Below, in pieces: positions 27,254 through 35,787 of a stretch of DNA of 64,000 nt. Position 1 is the first letter of the stretch, and each line of letters starts with the position of its first letter. This stretch comes from an uncultured Eubacteriales bacterium (GTDB lineage: Bacteria; Bacillota; Clostridia; Oscillospirales; UBA644), in assembly GCA_934501435.1 (NCBI GenBank), contig CAKSTW010000002.1, positions 62,001 to 126,000 on the forward strand. The letters run 5' to 3'. The notes beneath the pieces were generated by a model that was not told the DNA's origin, did no database searches, and saw only the letters and a list, made by a program, of their open reading frames with translations. A program made the translations under genes and the position numbers.

Positions 27254-28159
27254 TTACTTACCTATTTTAGACAGCAGGAACTGAATGAGCTTGTTTGCAA
27301 CGAAACTCAGAACGAAGAGGAAGACCGCAATAGTCGACGCGTAACCCATTTCGTAACGGATACTGCCGTAGTCGTCCAGGTGGTTCATTATCGTTTGCAG
27401 AGCATAGTCCTGCGTAGGATATCCGAATATCGAGGTTATCAGCGTACCTGCGTTGAACGCGTTCGTGATGCTCATAATGGCACCGAACATAAGCTGACCT
27501 CTCATATAAGGAAGAGTGATGAAGTAAAGTTCCTGCCATCTGTTCTTGATACCGTCGACGGCGCCCGCCTCATAGAGGGATTTATCGACGGTCTGAAGTC
27601 CGGAAATAAAGGTAAGGAACGACATACCGAGCGACTGCCACAGAATGATGATGACGCAGATCGTGAACATATAGTTCGTATCTTTGAGGAAGATGATAGG
27701 TTCCGTTATAACGCCCCATTCAAGCAGCCATGCGTTGATGTAACCGTTGCTGTCGCCCGAGAAAAGGAGCGTCCAGACGGTGACGAAACCGCCGGCAAGA
27801 GAAGGCGCATAGAAAAGCAATGTTAAAAACGAACGGGGTTTTGCCGGAACTTCGTTAAGAAGCCATGCGAACGCAAAACTCATTATGTATCCGACAGGGC
27901 CGGTGATGACGCCCAGAATAAGGGTCGTCTGAACGGCGCCCGTGAATACTTCGTCGTTAAGGAACAGTTTGACATAGTTCTGCAATCCGACGAAATCCGG
28001 AGTTTCGAGCATGTTGAAGTTCGTAAAACTTAAAAAGAACGAAACGAAGACCGGAAGTATCGTGAATACAAAGAAGGTCACGAGGTAGGGAGTCATAAAA
28101 ATGAATAAGTCCCAGTTTCTGAACTTCTTTTTGGTTAAAGAATTTGACGCTGTTTTCAT
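27254..28159 (-). CDS. Sugar ABC transporter permease, MalF type
   Basis: 301 residues, six membrane segments, EAA-type loop LYEAGAVDGIKNRWQ followed by ITLPYM. Directly follows the solute-binding protein gene (18 bases). It forms the channel with the next gene. Confidence 0.93.
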   Translation of the reverse strand: MKTASNSLTKKKFRNWDLFIFMTPYLVTFFVFTILPVFVSFFLSFTNFNMLETPDFVGLQNYVKLFLNDEVFTGAVQTTLILGVITGPVGYIMSFAFAWLLNEVPAKPRSFLTLLFYAPSLAGGFVTVWTLLFSGDSNGYINAWLLEWGVITEPIIFLKDTNYMFTICVIIILWQSLGMSFLTFISGLQTVDKSLYEAGAVDGIKNRWQELYFITLPYMRGQLMFGAIMSITNAFNAGTLITSIFGYPTQDYALQTIMNHLDDYGSIRYEMGYASTIAVFLFVLSFVANKLIQFLLSKIGK

Positions 28160-28177
28160 TATTTATCCCCACCCCCT

Positions 28178-31126
28178 TTAATTATCGGTATTTACATAGT
28201 AGAACGGCAGTTTGAGGTCCTGACGTTTGTAGATTATTTCGTCGTTGATGAACTTGACGTTGTCAAGAAGCGTTTCACGCGCGTCTTCGTAGTTTACGGC
28301 AACGCTGTTGAAGGAGAACTGTACGTATCTGGTCATTATGTAGCCGCCCGGAACTTCGGGATATCCGACTATCGAATCCCACTGTTTCTGGATAGCGTCA
28401 AGTTCGGATTTCGTCCAGTTCATATTCATAACGGCGGTCTTGTTCGCGGAGTTGTAACGTCCCGCAGAACCGAGAACGCTTTCAATCTCGCGTCCGAATT
28501 CGGTCTGGGCCTCGTCGGAAGTCCACCAGTTGATAAACGACCATGCCGCGTCTTTGTTTTTCGACGCTTTGACGATTACCGCCGAAGTGGTCTTCGTCGT
28601 AGTGCCCGCGCCGTCGGTATACTGCGAAAGAACGGTGTTGTTTACGGTGCCGTCTTCCTGCTTGACTCCGGGAACGGGGGCAAGAGTCCATTCGCCCTTG
28701 ATCTCGGGAGCGAAAACGGAGATCTTATTATAGAAGGTATAAAGTTCGGTAACGCCCATCGGCATTTCGCCGGTTCTGAAACGGTTCGAGAACTCAAAAC
28801 TTACCGGTATCTTATAATTGGTATAGAAGTCGGTATATTTTATGAACGCGTTGATACCGTTTTCGCTGTCGATATCGGTAGCCTCGCCGTCATATTTATA
28901 ATACTGACCGCCGTACTGATAAAGAAGGGTTCCGTAGTCGGGAGGCGCAAATTCCATATAACGCTTCTGGAGCAGCGGGATAAGGTCGAAGACTTCATCC
29001 CATGTCGTCGGAACTTCGACGCCGAGTTCTTCGAGAATGTCGGTGCGGTAGAACATCATCGCAAACGGCATCGCCTCGGGAAGTCCGTAAGCGTAAGTTT
29101 CTTTATCGTTGAGTTTGAGGGAAAGCGAACTTTCGATTATGTTCTTTACAAATCTTTTCTTGACTTCGTCAAAGCCCTCGTAATTGTTGAGCGGCTCAAG
29201 AGCGCTTCTTGCGGCGTAGTTGATAACGTCTTCGGTTGAAATTCCGAGAGCGACGTCAGGACCTTTGCCCGCGAGTATTGACGGAAGAAGCGCGCCCGTC
29301 GGAACAAGCGACAGATCGACGTTCGTCTGATACTGCGAAACGTAAAGGGAGTCGACGACGCTTCGAAGAACGGTCGCCTGGTCTCTTGCGGAAAGGGTCC
29401 ACACGGTGACGTTCTTGTCGTAATCCACGCCCGCGCTGCCTCCGACCGCGTTAAAGTCGGTGACAAAGGACGAGAAGAACATTTTCGTCTGATACCAAAG
29501 TCCCTGGAAGAAACCCGCTTCCGCATTCGGCTCTGCGGCGTTGTTTTCGGAAATGACGAAATAGTCTATTTCAAGCGGCTGAGAGGAAATATCCTGAAGC
29601 CATGTGCTGAGGTTTGTTATGTTTGTCTTGAAAGAACTGAAATATTTAGCGAGAGAGGAAGGATTCTCGTACATTGTATAAAGCTGATTGAAGATATTCT
29701 GCAAAGTCGCGGTCTGCTGACCTTCTTCGCCGAGAATATCAATGAGGGCGTCGTAAACGCTCTTTAAGATGTCCGCCTGAGCCTTAAGGTCGGAAATAAC
29801 TTCCGGAATTTCCTTTTCGAACTCATAGTCGCGGTACTGGTCGGGGCTCGAACCGGTAAGCATAAGGATCTTGCGGTAGTCGGTGTTGAGTTTTGAAACA
29901 ACGTTCTCGACCGCGTTTATGATTTCGGTCATATCGCCGCAAACAGCCTTGAAACGAATGGTGTTCGTTCCCTCTTTGAAATAGAAGAGAAGAGAACTTC
30001 CGTATTCGTCGGTAGGCGTGACTATCTGCCAATCCGAGTCGAAGTTGAACTTGACGTTCTGCGCTTCGTCGTATTGGAGTTCGTCGTTTATGTAGATGGC
30101 ACGGCTTGCAAAACCTCCCATGAGGGTGTTCTGTCTTGCACGGAAAGAGATCTTATAAAGACCTTCCTTCGGAATGTCAACGGTATATTCGACCCACTGA
30201 CCGAGAAGGCTCCACCTCGGGTCTCCCGAAGAGTTTCCGCCCATCGTGTTCATTTTAATGGTGTTTACGCTCGACGGCTCGGTTCCCGGAGAAGTACGGT
30301 CGTTCGACGCATAAAGGGTCGGGTCGTTTTTCGAAGTCGGATATTCCGCCTGCTCTTTCCGGATAACGGCAGTTCCGTCTGTCGGCAGGTCTATGTGCTT
30401 GAGCAAAAACTCGTCGTACGAAAGAGTTTCGGGAGCGCCGACAAGCTGCATTGCGGAAATCGCAACGGGCTCACGCAGAGAGGTGAAACGGATAATATTT
30501 TCGCCCTTTTCGAGATAGAACTGCAAAGCGCCGTTGTAGTAGTGGGTTCCGTCTTCGAAGTAAGCGCCGTCGATCCACTTCGGTCTCTCGACCTGAGAGT
30601 GTTTGGATTCGTTTCCGGCGGAGTCCTTGATATAGAAGTTGTCAAGATCCTTGAAATCTTTTACGTCGTCGACGTAAATTCTGTCAAGGCTCGCGGTTGA
30701 CGCTTCATTGTAGAAACTTTCGCCGTTTACGGTAATACTTCTTTCGATCGCGGAACTTTTACCCGCAACGGGGTAATAGTTGACTTTGAAAGAATACATT
30801 CCGGCTTCGGGAACGTTGACTTTGAATTCAAAGTAACCGTCCTCATCGCTGTAAAGCACGTTGTCCCTGCCGTCGACCGTCTTGTAAGATATGCCCTCGG
30901 AAGCGGTAAGCCCGTTCACAAGGTCTACGTCGACAGTCACATCGGGGCTCGACGCCCGGACATGATTCTGGAGATATTCGCCGTACGAACCCGTGGAATA
31001 TACGGGAACGAAGGGAACATCGGCAGCGCTTATTTCGTCGTCGGAGTTGCCGCAGCCCGTGAAGAGAAGCAACACAGACAGTGCCGCGATAAGCAGCACA
31101 AGCGCCGTCTTTCTGATTTTGCGCAC
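28178..31126 (-). CDS. Solute-binding lipoprotein fused to carbohydrate-binding-like domains
   Basis: 982 residues from GTG 31126 (GGAAGG upstream; the codons just after encode a lipoprotein signal with lipobox FTGC, Cys25). The frame stays open 130 codons upstream, but that part has no signal peptide or ribosome site. Two beta-rich CBM6/35-like modules (about 60-210 and 240-400; motifs GYFEFKVNVPEAGMYSF and WVEYTVDIPKEGLYKISF) precede a helical linker and a C-terminal extracellular solute-binding domain (about 590-970) of the ABC sugar family (LPEAMPFAMMFYRTDILEEL, WSFINWWTSDEAQTEFG). Normal binding proteins have about 430 residues, so the fusion is unusual. It captures an oligosaccharide for the adjacent permeases. 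Confidence 0.85.
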   Translation of the reverse strand: MRKIRKTALVLLIAALSVLLLFTGCGNSDDEISAADVPFVPVYSTGSYGEYLQNHVRASSPDVTVDVDLVNGLTASEGISYKTVDGRDNVLYSDEDGYFEFKVNVPEAGMYSFKVNYYPVAGKSSAIERSITVNGESFYNEASTASLDRIYVDDVKDFKDLDNFYIKDSAGNESKHSQVERPKWIDGAYFEDGTHYYNGALQFYLEKGENIIRFTSLREPVAISAMQLVGAPETLSYDEFLLKHIDLPTDGTAVIRKEQAEYPTSKNDPTLYASNDRTSPGTEPSSVNTIKMNTMGGNSSGDPRWSLLGQWVEYTVDIPKEGLYKISFRARQNTLMGGFASRAIYINDELQYDEAQNVKFNFDSDWQIVTPTDEYGSSLLFYFKEGTNTIRFKAVCGDMTEIINAVENVVSKLNTDYRKILMLTGSSPDQYRDYEFEKEIPEVISDLKAQADILKSVYDALIDILGEEGQQTATLQNIFNQLYTMYENPSSLAKYFSSFKTNITNLSTWLQDISSQPLEIDYFVISENNAAEPNAEAGFFQGLWYQTKMFFSSFVTDFNAVGGSAGVDYDKNVTVWTLSARDQATVLRSVVDSLYVSQYQTNVDLSLVPTGALLPSILAGKGPDVALGISTEDVINYAARSALEPLNNYEGFDEVKKRFVKNIIESSLSLKLNDKETYAYGLPEAMPFAMMFYRTDILEELGVEVPTTWDEVFDLIPLLQKRYMEFAPPDYGTLLYQYGGQYYKYDGEATDIDSENGINAFIKYTDFYTNYKIPVSFEFSNRFRTGEMPMGVTELYTFYNKISVFAPEIKGEWTLAPVPGVKQEDGTVNNTVLSQYTDGAGTTTKTTSAVIVKASKNKDAAWSFINWWTSDEAQTEFGREIESVLGSAGRYNSANKTAVMNMNWTKSELDAIQKQWDSIVGYPEVPGGYIMTRYVQFSFNSVAVNYEDARETLLDNVKFINDEIIYKRQDLKLPFYYVNTDN

Positions 31127-31261
31127 GCAAAACACCTTCCTTTTCTCAGCAAACGCAATTTTAATCGGCGGATTCATACAGTGAGGTTTCGGGGAGATTT
31201 CCGGTCGTTTTCCGAAAACGGACGGAAATATCCCCAAGACAAAGGAGAACGGGACTGCGTC

Positions 31262-31507
31262 GGTTTTGACTGACGGATCGCCGTCTTTTCTTCCGCAAAA
31301 GCCTTGCAGATACGAAAGTGTCCGCTGCGGATTTCTGTCGTTATGCCAAAAATCCGAACCGCGAAAACCGAGTGCCCGACACAGGGAGATTTTCGGGGAA
31401 TTTTTTCTTTTTAAGCCGCAGAAGGAATGACTCCCGTAACGGCAAAAAGAGAGAAAACAGCCAAAAACAACCGGCGTCGGGCGGCAGGAATTCCGTTCTT
31501 CTCTGCC
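31262..31507 (-). repeat. Leader repeat, copy 1 (upstream of the CBM-SBP operon)
   Basis: Read on the minus strand, this 5' leader segment is similar over about 245 bases to 55250-55495 upstream of an acyltransferase gene. Shared blocks include CGCCCGACGCCGG, AAAAAGAAAA, CCCCGAAAA, TTTTGGCATAACGACA (TTTTCGGCATAACGACA in the other copy) and GTCAAAACCGA, in the same order and spacing. It starts just after the operon promoter, so it is transcribed as part of a ~395-base leader. Confidence 0.75.
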
Positions 31508-31527
31508 TACCGCCAAAGGTAAGATAA

Positions 31528-31556
31528 ATTATACAGTTTTTTTCGCGGAATGTCAA
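31528..31556 (-). promoter_or_regulatory. Sigma-A promoter of the CBM-SBP operon
   Basis: Minus strand: perfect TTGACA (31551-31556), 17-base spacer, perfect TATAAT (31528-31533). Predicted transcription start near 31521 gives an unusually long leader of about 395 bases before the GTG. Confidence 0.9.
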
Positions 31557-31781
31557 GGCAAATCCATAGCCCGAAAGCCCTCCGAACCCCTTGCAATAAG
31601 TGGGTTTTCAACACTTTCAACGGGGAAAACCGACACCCCCCGAAGTCGAAAAACAACTTTTTGTGACGATTTTGAGATTTCTGTTATGCAAGTATTACAG
31701 TTTTTAACTGATAAAATCGCGGTTTTATCGGCTTTTTTACCTGTATATATGCTTTGTAAAACTTATGTTTCAATTCACAAA

Positions 31782-31798
31782 TTGTGCAACTTGCACAA
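31782..31798. promoter_or_regulatory. Palindromic operator candidate TTGTGCAA-C-TTGCACAA
   Basis: A perfect 8-1-8 palindrome, 225 bases upstream of the operon promoter. The core TGTGCA/TGCACA also occurs at 44365-44379 within the promoter region of an unlinked lipoprotein gene. A second CACAAA/TTTGTG inverted repeat follows at about 31810-31832. Confidence 0.45.
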
Positions 31799-31934
31799 AG
31801 GCGAAAAGTCACAAAAAAGTTCCAACTTTGTGAGAAAATTCAGCGGCGGAAAACCCGCAGATAAAGCCGATTTTTTAACTTTCGGAAACATTTTCGGGGC
31901 TTTTTGTTTAACTGTTAAAAAAGTGTTACGGAGC

Positions 31935-32105
31935 CCCCGCGACGGGGCTTTCGTTCTCCGCCGCACTGCCCCGCGACGGGGCTTCCTCTCTCCTCCACCT
32001 TGGACTGCGACAGAGGGTCCTTTCTCCGCCGAAACTCCGCACGGCAGGGTTTCCGTTTCCCGCCGCAACTCCGCACGCCATGGTTTCCGTTTTCCGCCGT
32101 TATCT
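31935..32105. repeat. Degenerate ~34-bp tandem repeats
   Basis: About five imperfect units starting near 31935, 31969, 32005, 32037 and 32071, each with a CCGCgACGgGGctTtc-like head and a TTCtCCGCCG-like tail. The strand is pyrimidine-rich. The rest of 31557-32230 shows no gene. Confidence 0.55.
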
Positions 32106-32230
32106 CGCACTAAAAGACGAGGTAAAGGAAGCGGAGCAGATACGGAAGGGCGTTTGCAGTATCTTGCGGCAGGAAAACCGCAAAGAGCAGCCTACGTACA
32201 AGCAAGACCTTGACCGCTGAAAAGACAGAA

Positions 32231-32258
32231 CGGCGGGACGGTAAAGCCCGTCCCGCCG
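32231..32258. terminator. Strong GC hairpin downstream of the DUF3267 gene
   Basis: Perfect 11-bp stem CGGCGGGACGG/CCGTCCCGCCG (32231-32241, 32248-32258). On the minus strand it follows the DUF3267 gene by 42 bases and is followed by TTCTGTCTTTT; orientation is uncertain. Confidence 0.5.
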
Positions 32259-32300
32259 CTTGCGTTTTGAGAGTTTGTTAGATTGACAAACCGGAAGTTT

Positions 32301-32879
32301 TCACCCTAAATACCAATATGAATGTAGTCCGCTCAAATATGTTTTCGCACCTTTTGGCATTTGCCTGATTGCATTGTATGTATTGATGTAATCTCCAAAG
32401 CCCATTCCAATACATATCAGTCCGAACATCCCCAGAAAAACCGCATGAGGAATGAAAAGAAAAACTGAATACGGGATTAGCCCTAAAAATATGTTGGGAC
32501 ATAAACACATGAATACAAATCTTGATTTACTCATATCTTCCGTCCCTATAACAAAAAACAGCCCTTGCCTCAAATTGTTATACAAATACACATCTTCTTT
32601 ATAACATATTGCATGGAGTAGTTCGTGCGGAAATAGTGACAATACACCGCATATTGCCGCTAAAATCATACAAATTCTATTACTATGAAAATATTCTTTC
32701 CCGAGCAGCACGAATGGCACCGCTAATATAATCATCAGTAAAATGCTGCCACAATTGCATATTAAAGACAGTTCTTTTGTGCTTGCAGCTTCTATAAAGG
32801 CAACTGCATTTGGATGATGTTCCCTCTGCGGCAAACTTTTTTCATCGCCGTTGTATTTTCCGCCATAGTGCAAAGTCAT
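32301..32879 (-). CDS. DUF3267-type membrane metalloprotease-like protein
   Basis: 192 residues, four membrane segments and the HELLH motif (PHELLHAICYK), the zinc-site signature of DUF3267 proteins, which resemble site-2-type intramembrane proteases. Activity and substrate unknown. Codon use is distinctly AT-richer than the surrounding GC-rich genes, suggesting transfer. It follows the DUF7010-like gene by 48 bases. Confidence 0.8.
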   Translation of the reverse strand: MTLHYGGKYNGDEKSLPQREHHPNAVAFIEAASTKELSLICNCGSILLMIILAVPFVLLGKEYFHSNRICMILAAICGVLSLFPHELLHAICYKEDVYLYNNLRQGLFFVIGTEDMSKSRFVFMCLCPNIFLGLIPYSVFLFIPHAVFLGMFGLICIGMGFGDYINTYNAIRQMPKGAKTYLSGLHSYWYLG

Positions 32880-32927
32880 AGTGATTTAATTCCCCCTCCG
32901 CCAAACCGCACTTAATCAATGCCGATA

Positions 32928-33512
32928 TTATTCTTTATTGACTATGGTTTTGAGATATTTTTTTGCTTGCTTATTCTCCAAACACAGGAATATGCAAATA
33001 AGGATATCAAAGGCGACAAAAGCGACGCAGACGACAACTTGACTGAAATAAATTCCAAACATCAAAGATATAATCGGGATGATAATAGAAGCATATAGAT
33101 ATGTTGGCGAAAAATAAATCCAATAATAGGGTAAAAAATGTGCGCCAACAACAATGGCGTATACCATAATCATTTTATCCGGAACAGCGTACATTGTCCA
33201 CAGAACAATCGGAAGATACATCAGCTGATTGAGGGCAGCCACAACGGAAAGACTGCTAAAGGGATTATCTTTACAGAACATATCTACTTTTAGTATTGTT
33301 CCGAAAAGCATTCCAACTGGCATAAGCAATGCAGAGCAGCACATAGCAATCATATTCTTTGCGGAAACATTCAAATCCGTGAGAAACGCAATCAGCATAA
33401 TTGTCCATAAAACAGCGGACGCCATAATGAATGGCAGCCCTTTCTTTTGCTTAACAGCAAATTCAATTTTCAGGTGGCTCAGTGCCTGATCTTTTGATCC
33501 GTTTTCAGACAT
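32928..33512 (-). CDS. Membrane protein, DUF7010-like
   Basis: 194 residues from ATG 33512, which is preceded by GAGGAGGGG; an ATG 21 bases further up has no ribosome site. Six hydrophobic segments; KKGLPFIMASAVLWT and NPFSSLSVVAALNQ resemble proteins annotated DUF7010. Function unknown. AT-rich like its DUF3267 neighbour, with which it forms a small accessory operon. Confidence 0.65.
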   Translation of the reverse strand: MSENGSKDQALSHLKIEFAVKQKKGLPFIMASAVLWTIMLIAFLTDLNVSAKNMIAMCCSALLMPVGMLFGTILKVDMFCKDNPFSSLSVVAALNQLMYLPIVLWTMYAVPDKMIMVYAIVVGAHFLPYYWIYFSPTYLYASIIIPIISLMFGIYFSQVVVCVAFVAFDILICIFLCLENKQAKKYLKTIVNKE

Positions 33513-33566
33513 TCCCCTCCTCATCTCCTTCATACTGGTTTTCTTTTGGCGCTTGTAAGCAAAAAT

Positions 33567-33572
33567 ATTATA
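33567..33572 (-). promoter_or_regulatory. -10 element of the DUF7010-DUF3267 operon
   Basis: TATAAT on the minus strand, 55 bases before the chosen start; the -35 region is poor. Confidence 0.45.
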
Positions 33573-33624
33573 GCAAAAAAATGTGAATAATTCTACTGTT
33601 CAGAAAAAGAAAATCGTTAATAAA

Positions 33625-33648
33625 AAAGCGTTTGACAAAACGCTTTAT
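33625..33648. terminator. Hairpin upstream of the DUF7010-like gene
   Basis: Perfect 9-bp stem AAAGCGTTT/AAACGCTTT with a 4-base loop, flanked by A- and T-rich sequence. From 33650 to 34084 I see no supported gene. Confidence 0.5.
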
Positions 33649-34084
33649 GACCAACCTTTTCAAATTTAGCATAGCTTTTTGAATTTTTATACCGCTTTCT
33701 CACCTTTCAGATGAAAAATCTCATCCGCTCCGACTATCCAGCCCGTCAAGAGACGAGTCGTATTTTTCCGCGAACAGCGCAAAAAAATCTCCACTCTTAA
33801 AACCTTGACCGTTTGGATTTTTGCCGCTGCCTTTTCGCCACCGAAAACGGGGAACAGGATTAGTAAACCCTGTGCCCCGAGCCCCCGCAAACAAGGAACA
33901 GAATGTAGCCCTTACAGCGCAGGAAAGCGTGTGAATATGTAGTATTTACCCCCGCCGCAGCCTCTTTTCTTTTATACTCCCTGTCACCAAAACGCATTTC
34001 AGCCATCCACAGAGCGCATTTTCAGCCTTTTTCTCTGTCTGCTGCCCCTAATCATATAGCTTTCCCTGCCCCTAAAAAGTTCCT

Positions 34085-34310
34085 CTTGACAAAAACCTCA
34101 AAAGCGGTGTCGCAAGGAAACAGCAGAAAAGCGGAGACGCAAAGGGAGCAAAGAGACGGCGGCGCAAGGAAGAACAAAAAGGCTGCCGTGCAAGGAAAAG
34201 GCAGAATGGCGACGGAGAGAAAGCGGAAAGGAGACGTTAGGGATAAGCAGACAGCCGGGCGGCAGTTCAGGGAAAGACAGAGGTGCAGAGAGCGGTGAAA
34301 CGGCATAAAA
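34085..34310 (+). other. Purine-skewed non-coding island 1
   Basis: The plus strand is overwhelmingly A and G, with recurring GCAAGGAA-, GGCAGA- and GGAAAG-type words (CGCAAGG near 34109, 34164 and similar at 34190). Six-frame translations are low-complexity Lys/Arg- or Ser/Leu/Phe-rich and lack ribosome sites, so I do not call a gene. AGGGAAAGACAG near 34269 is repeated near 34988 in island 2. Confidence 0.5.
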
Positions 34311-34685
34311 TAAGTTCCGGATTGCCGCCGCCCCGGAGGTTTCGCGTCATACGTGATAAAAACAGAGGCGTGCGACGCGGTATTCCGAAAAAAGATCAGG
34401 CGCAGGGTTCCGCATAAATTCAGAAAAAGACGGCATATTTCACGGCACACGGCGAGGGAAGACAACAAAATTTATACTCAACGACAAAAACGACAAAATA
34501 AATATACACCTTTGATTCCATACCGCCGTATAGAGATCTGCAGAGCGCCTTAAGTCAAAAAAAACGCCTGAAATAAGCAAAAAGACGGGTTTACGGCGAT
34601 TTCATACGGGCATAAAAGAAAGAAAAAACAAAGTGATAAAAAAAGAAAAAAATAAAAAAATTTTTACAGTCGACATATAGTGACA

Positions 34686-34717
34686 ACATTTGTAATACAA
34701 TTGTGCTATTATATAGT
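34686..34717 (+). promoter_or_regulatory. Promoter-like site with ACATTTGTA/TACAATTGT dyad
   Basis: The dyad ACATTTGTA-A-TACAATTGT (34686-34704) has the ACAnnTGTA half-sites known for BlaI/MecI-type repressors. It overlaps a promoter-like TTGTAA (34690-34695), 16-base spacer, TATAGT (34712-34717). No gene starts downstream; a small hairpin AAAACGG/CCGTTTT lies at 34722-34740 and larger hairpins at 34828-34856 and 34858-34871. Confidence 0.4.
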
Positions 34718-34929
34718 CAGAAAAACGGACAACCCGTTTTTCCTGCCGACAGGTGACGGACTTTTCCCCCGTTATCGGGCAGCCATTTTCTACCCTTATA
34801 TAATTATTTTCCTCTCCCAAATTCTTTTGCCCGCCGTTCTACCCTGACGGCGGGCAAACCCCTTTTCGGGGGCTGACGGGCTGAGGCGGGGGGGGGCAAG
34901 GAACAGGGAATAAGGGCCGACACAGCAAA

Positions 34930-35455
34930 ACGTGACTGAAACAGGAAGTACGCCGAGGAAAAGGCAATATAAGGCAGCGGTGAGCCGAGGGAAAGACAGT
35001 CAAGACAGGCAGAAAGCTGAAAAACGGCAGCCGCGGGCGGCGAAAAAGCGGATGACAACGGGGAAATTGAGGGGGAAAGGCGGTTTAGAGATAAAGCCGA
35101 ATGCGGGTCAGCGAAAAAAAACGGTAGAAGAATGACACAGCAGACGACGGAAAAAATGCCGCGCAAGACGGGAAATAAGCCACAAAAGGAACTGCGGCGC
35201 GGCGGAAAAAAGCCACGTGAAAAACGGAGAATTTCGAAAAAATTGCGTAGTGGAAGACGATTTGGAAAGGAAACCTCAGAAAGAGGCGGCGTCAACCGCG
35301 GGAAACCGAGGAGAAAACGAAACTTCGGGCGGTGCGGCGGAGAAATTACGGCGTAAAAGACGGTTCGGACAGAAGCCACGGAAAAAAATGCGGAAACAAG
35401 AGCGAAAAGACAGAAAGAAGACGCCGAGAAATCCGCAAAACATTAAGATATAAAA
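34930..35455 (+). other. Purine-skewed non-coding island 2
   Basis: More than 500 bases with strong A+G excess on the plus strand, full of GGAAA, AAGAC and GCGG words. Long open frames on both strands are low-complexity and have no ribosome sites. It ends at a clear plus-strand terminator, suggesting it may be transcribed. Confidence 0.5.
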
Positions 35456-35458
35456 ATT

Positions 35459-35495
35459 CAGACACCCGTTAAAACGAGTGTCTGTTTGTCTTTTT
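35459..35495 (+). terminator. Terminator after purine island 2
   Basis: Stem CAGACAC/GTGTCTG (35459-35465, 35478-35484) with inner CGTT/AACG pairing, followed by TTTGTCTTTTT. No recognised gene precedes it. Confidence 0.7.
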
Positions 35496-35547
35496 ATAGT
35501 TTCATGGAGATTGCGTTGCGGGGGTTTAAGACCTTTTGAGACTGTCC

Positions 35548-35787
35548 TTACCAAAGCCGAAAAGCGGGAGCTTTTACCTGCCGAAGCCGCCGGTGGATCA
35601 CTTTTCACCCGCAAAAGCCGACGACGGGGGCTTCACGCCTGTCAGCAAGTCGGCAAACCGAATTCTCCCCGCAAAGACCGACAAGAACCCAGTTCTGCTC
35701 ACCGCCATCGGCAAAAATCCTATTCAGCCTGCAAAAATCGGCAAGCATCATTTTAGCCAGCCGAAGCCGAGACTTTCGCACCAGGGA
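35548..35787 (+). repeat. Eight imperfect tandem repeats of exactly 30 bp
   Basis: Units begin at 35548, 35578, 35608, 35638, 35668, 35698, 35728 and 35758. Each has a CCxGCAAAAnCGGC-like head and an ATTTT/TTCTG-like tail. One plus-strand frame stays open through all units as ten-residue repeats (LPKPKSGSFY, PAKADDGGFT, PAKTDKNPVL, PAKIGKHHFS), but there is no start codon with a ribosome site. The remaining bases up to 35971 show no gene. Confidence 0.7.

Noticed and set aside
31127..31516. In-frame upstream extension of the CBM-SBP gene (130 codons)
   Set aside because: The GTG at 31126 has a ribosome site and directly precedes a lipoprotein signal peptide, which must be N-terminal; the extension is leader-repeat sequence.
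33687..33890. 67-codon minus-strand frame
   Set aside because: No ribosome site, no family match and odd composition; intergenic noise is more likely.
34052..34468. 138-codon minus-strand open frame
   Set aside because: Same reason: long frame created by base skew in purine island 1.
34804..35379. 191-codon minus-strand open frame
   Set aside because: Ser/Phe/Pro/Leu low-complexity product caused by purine skew; no ribosome site and no family resemblance.
35548..35787. Possible CRISPR array
   Set aside because: Units are contiguous degenerate 30-mers with no constant repeat and unique spacer alternation, and no cas genes are present.
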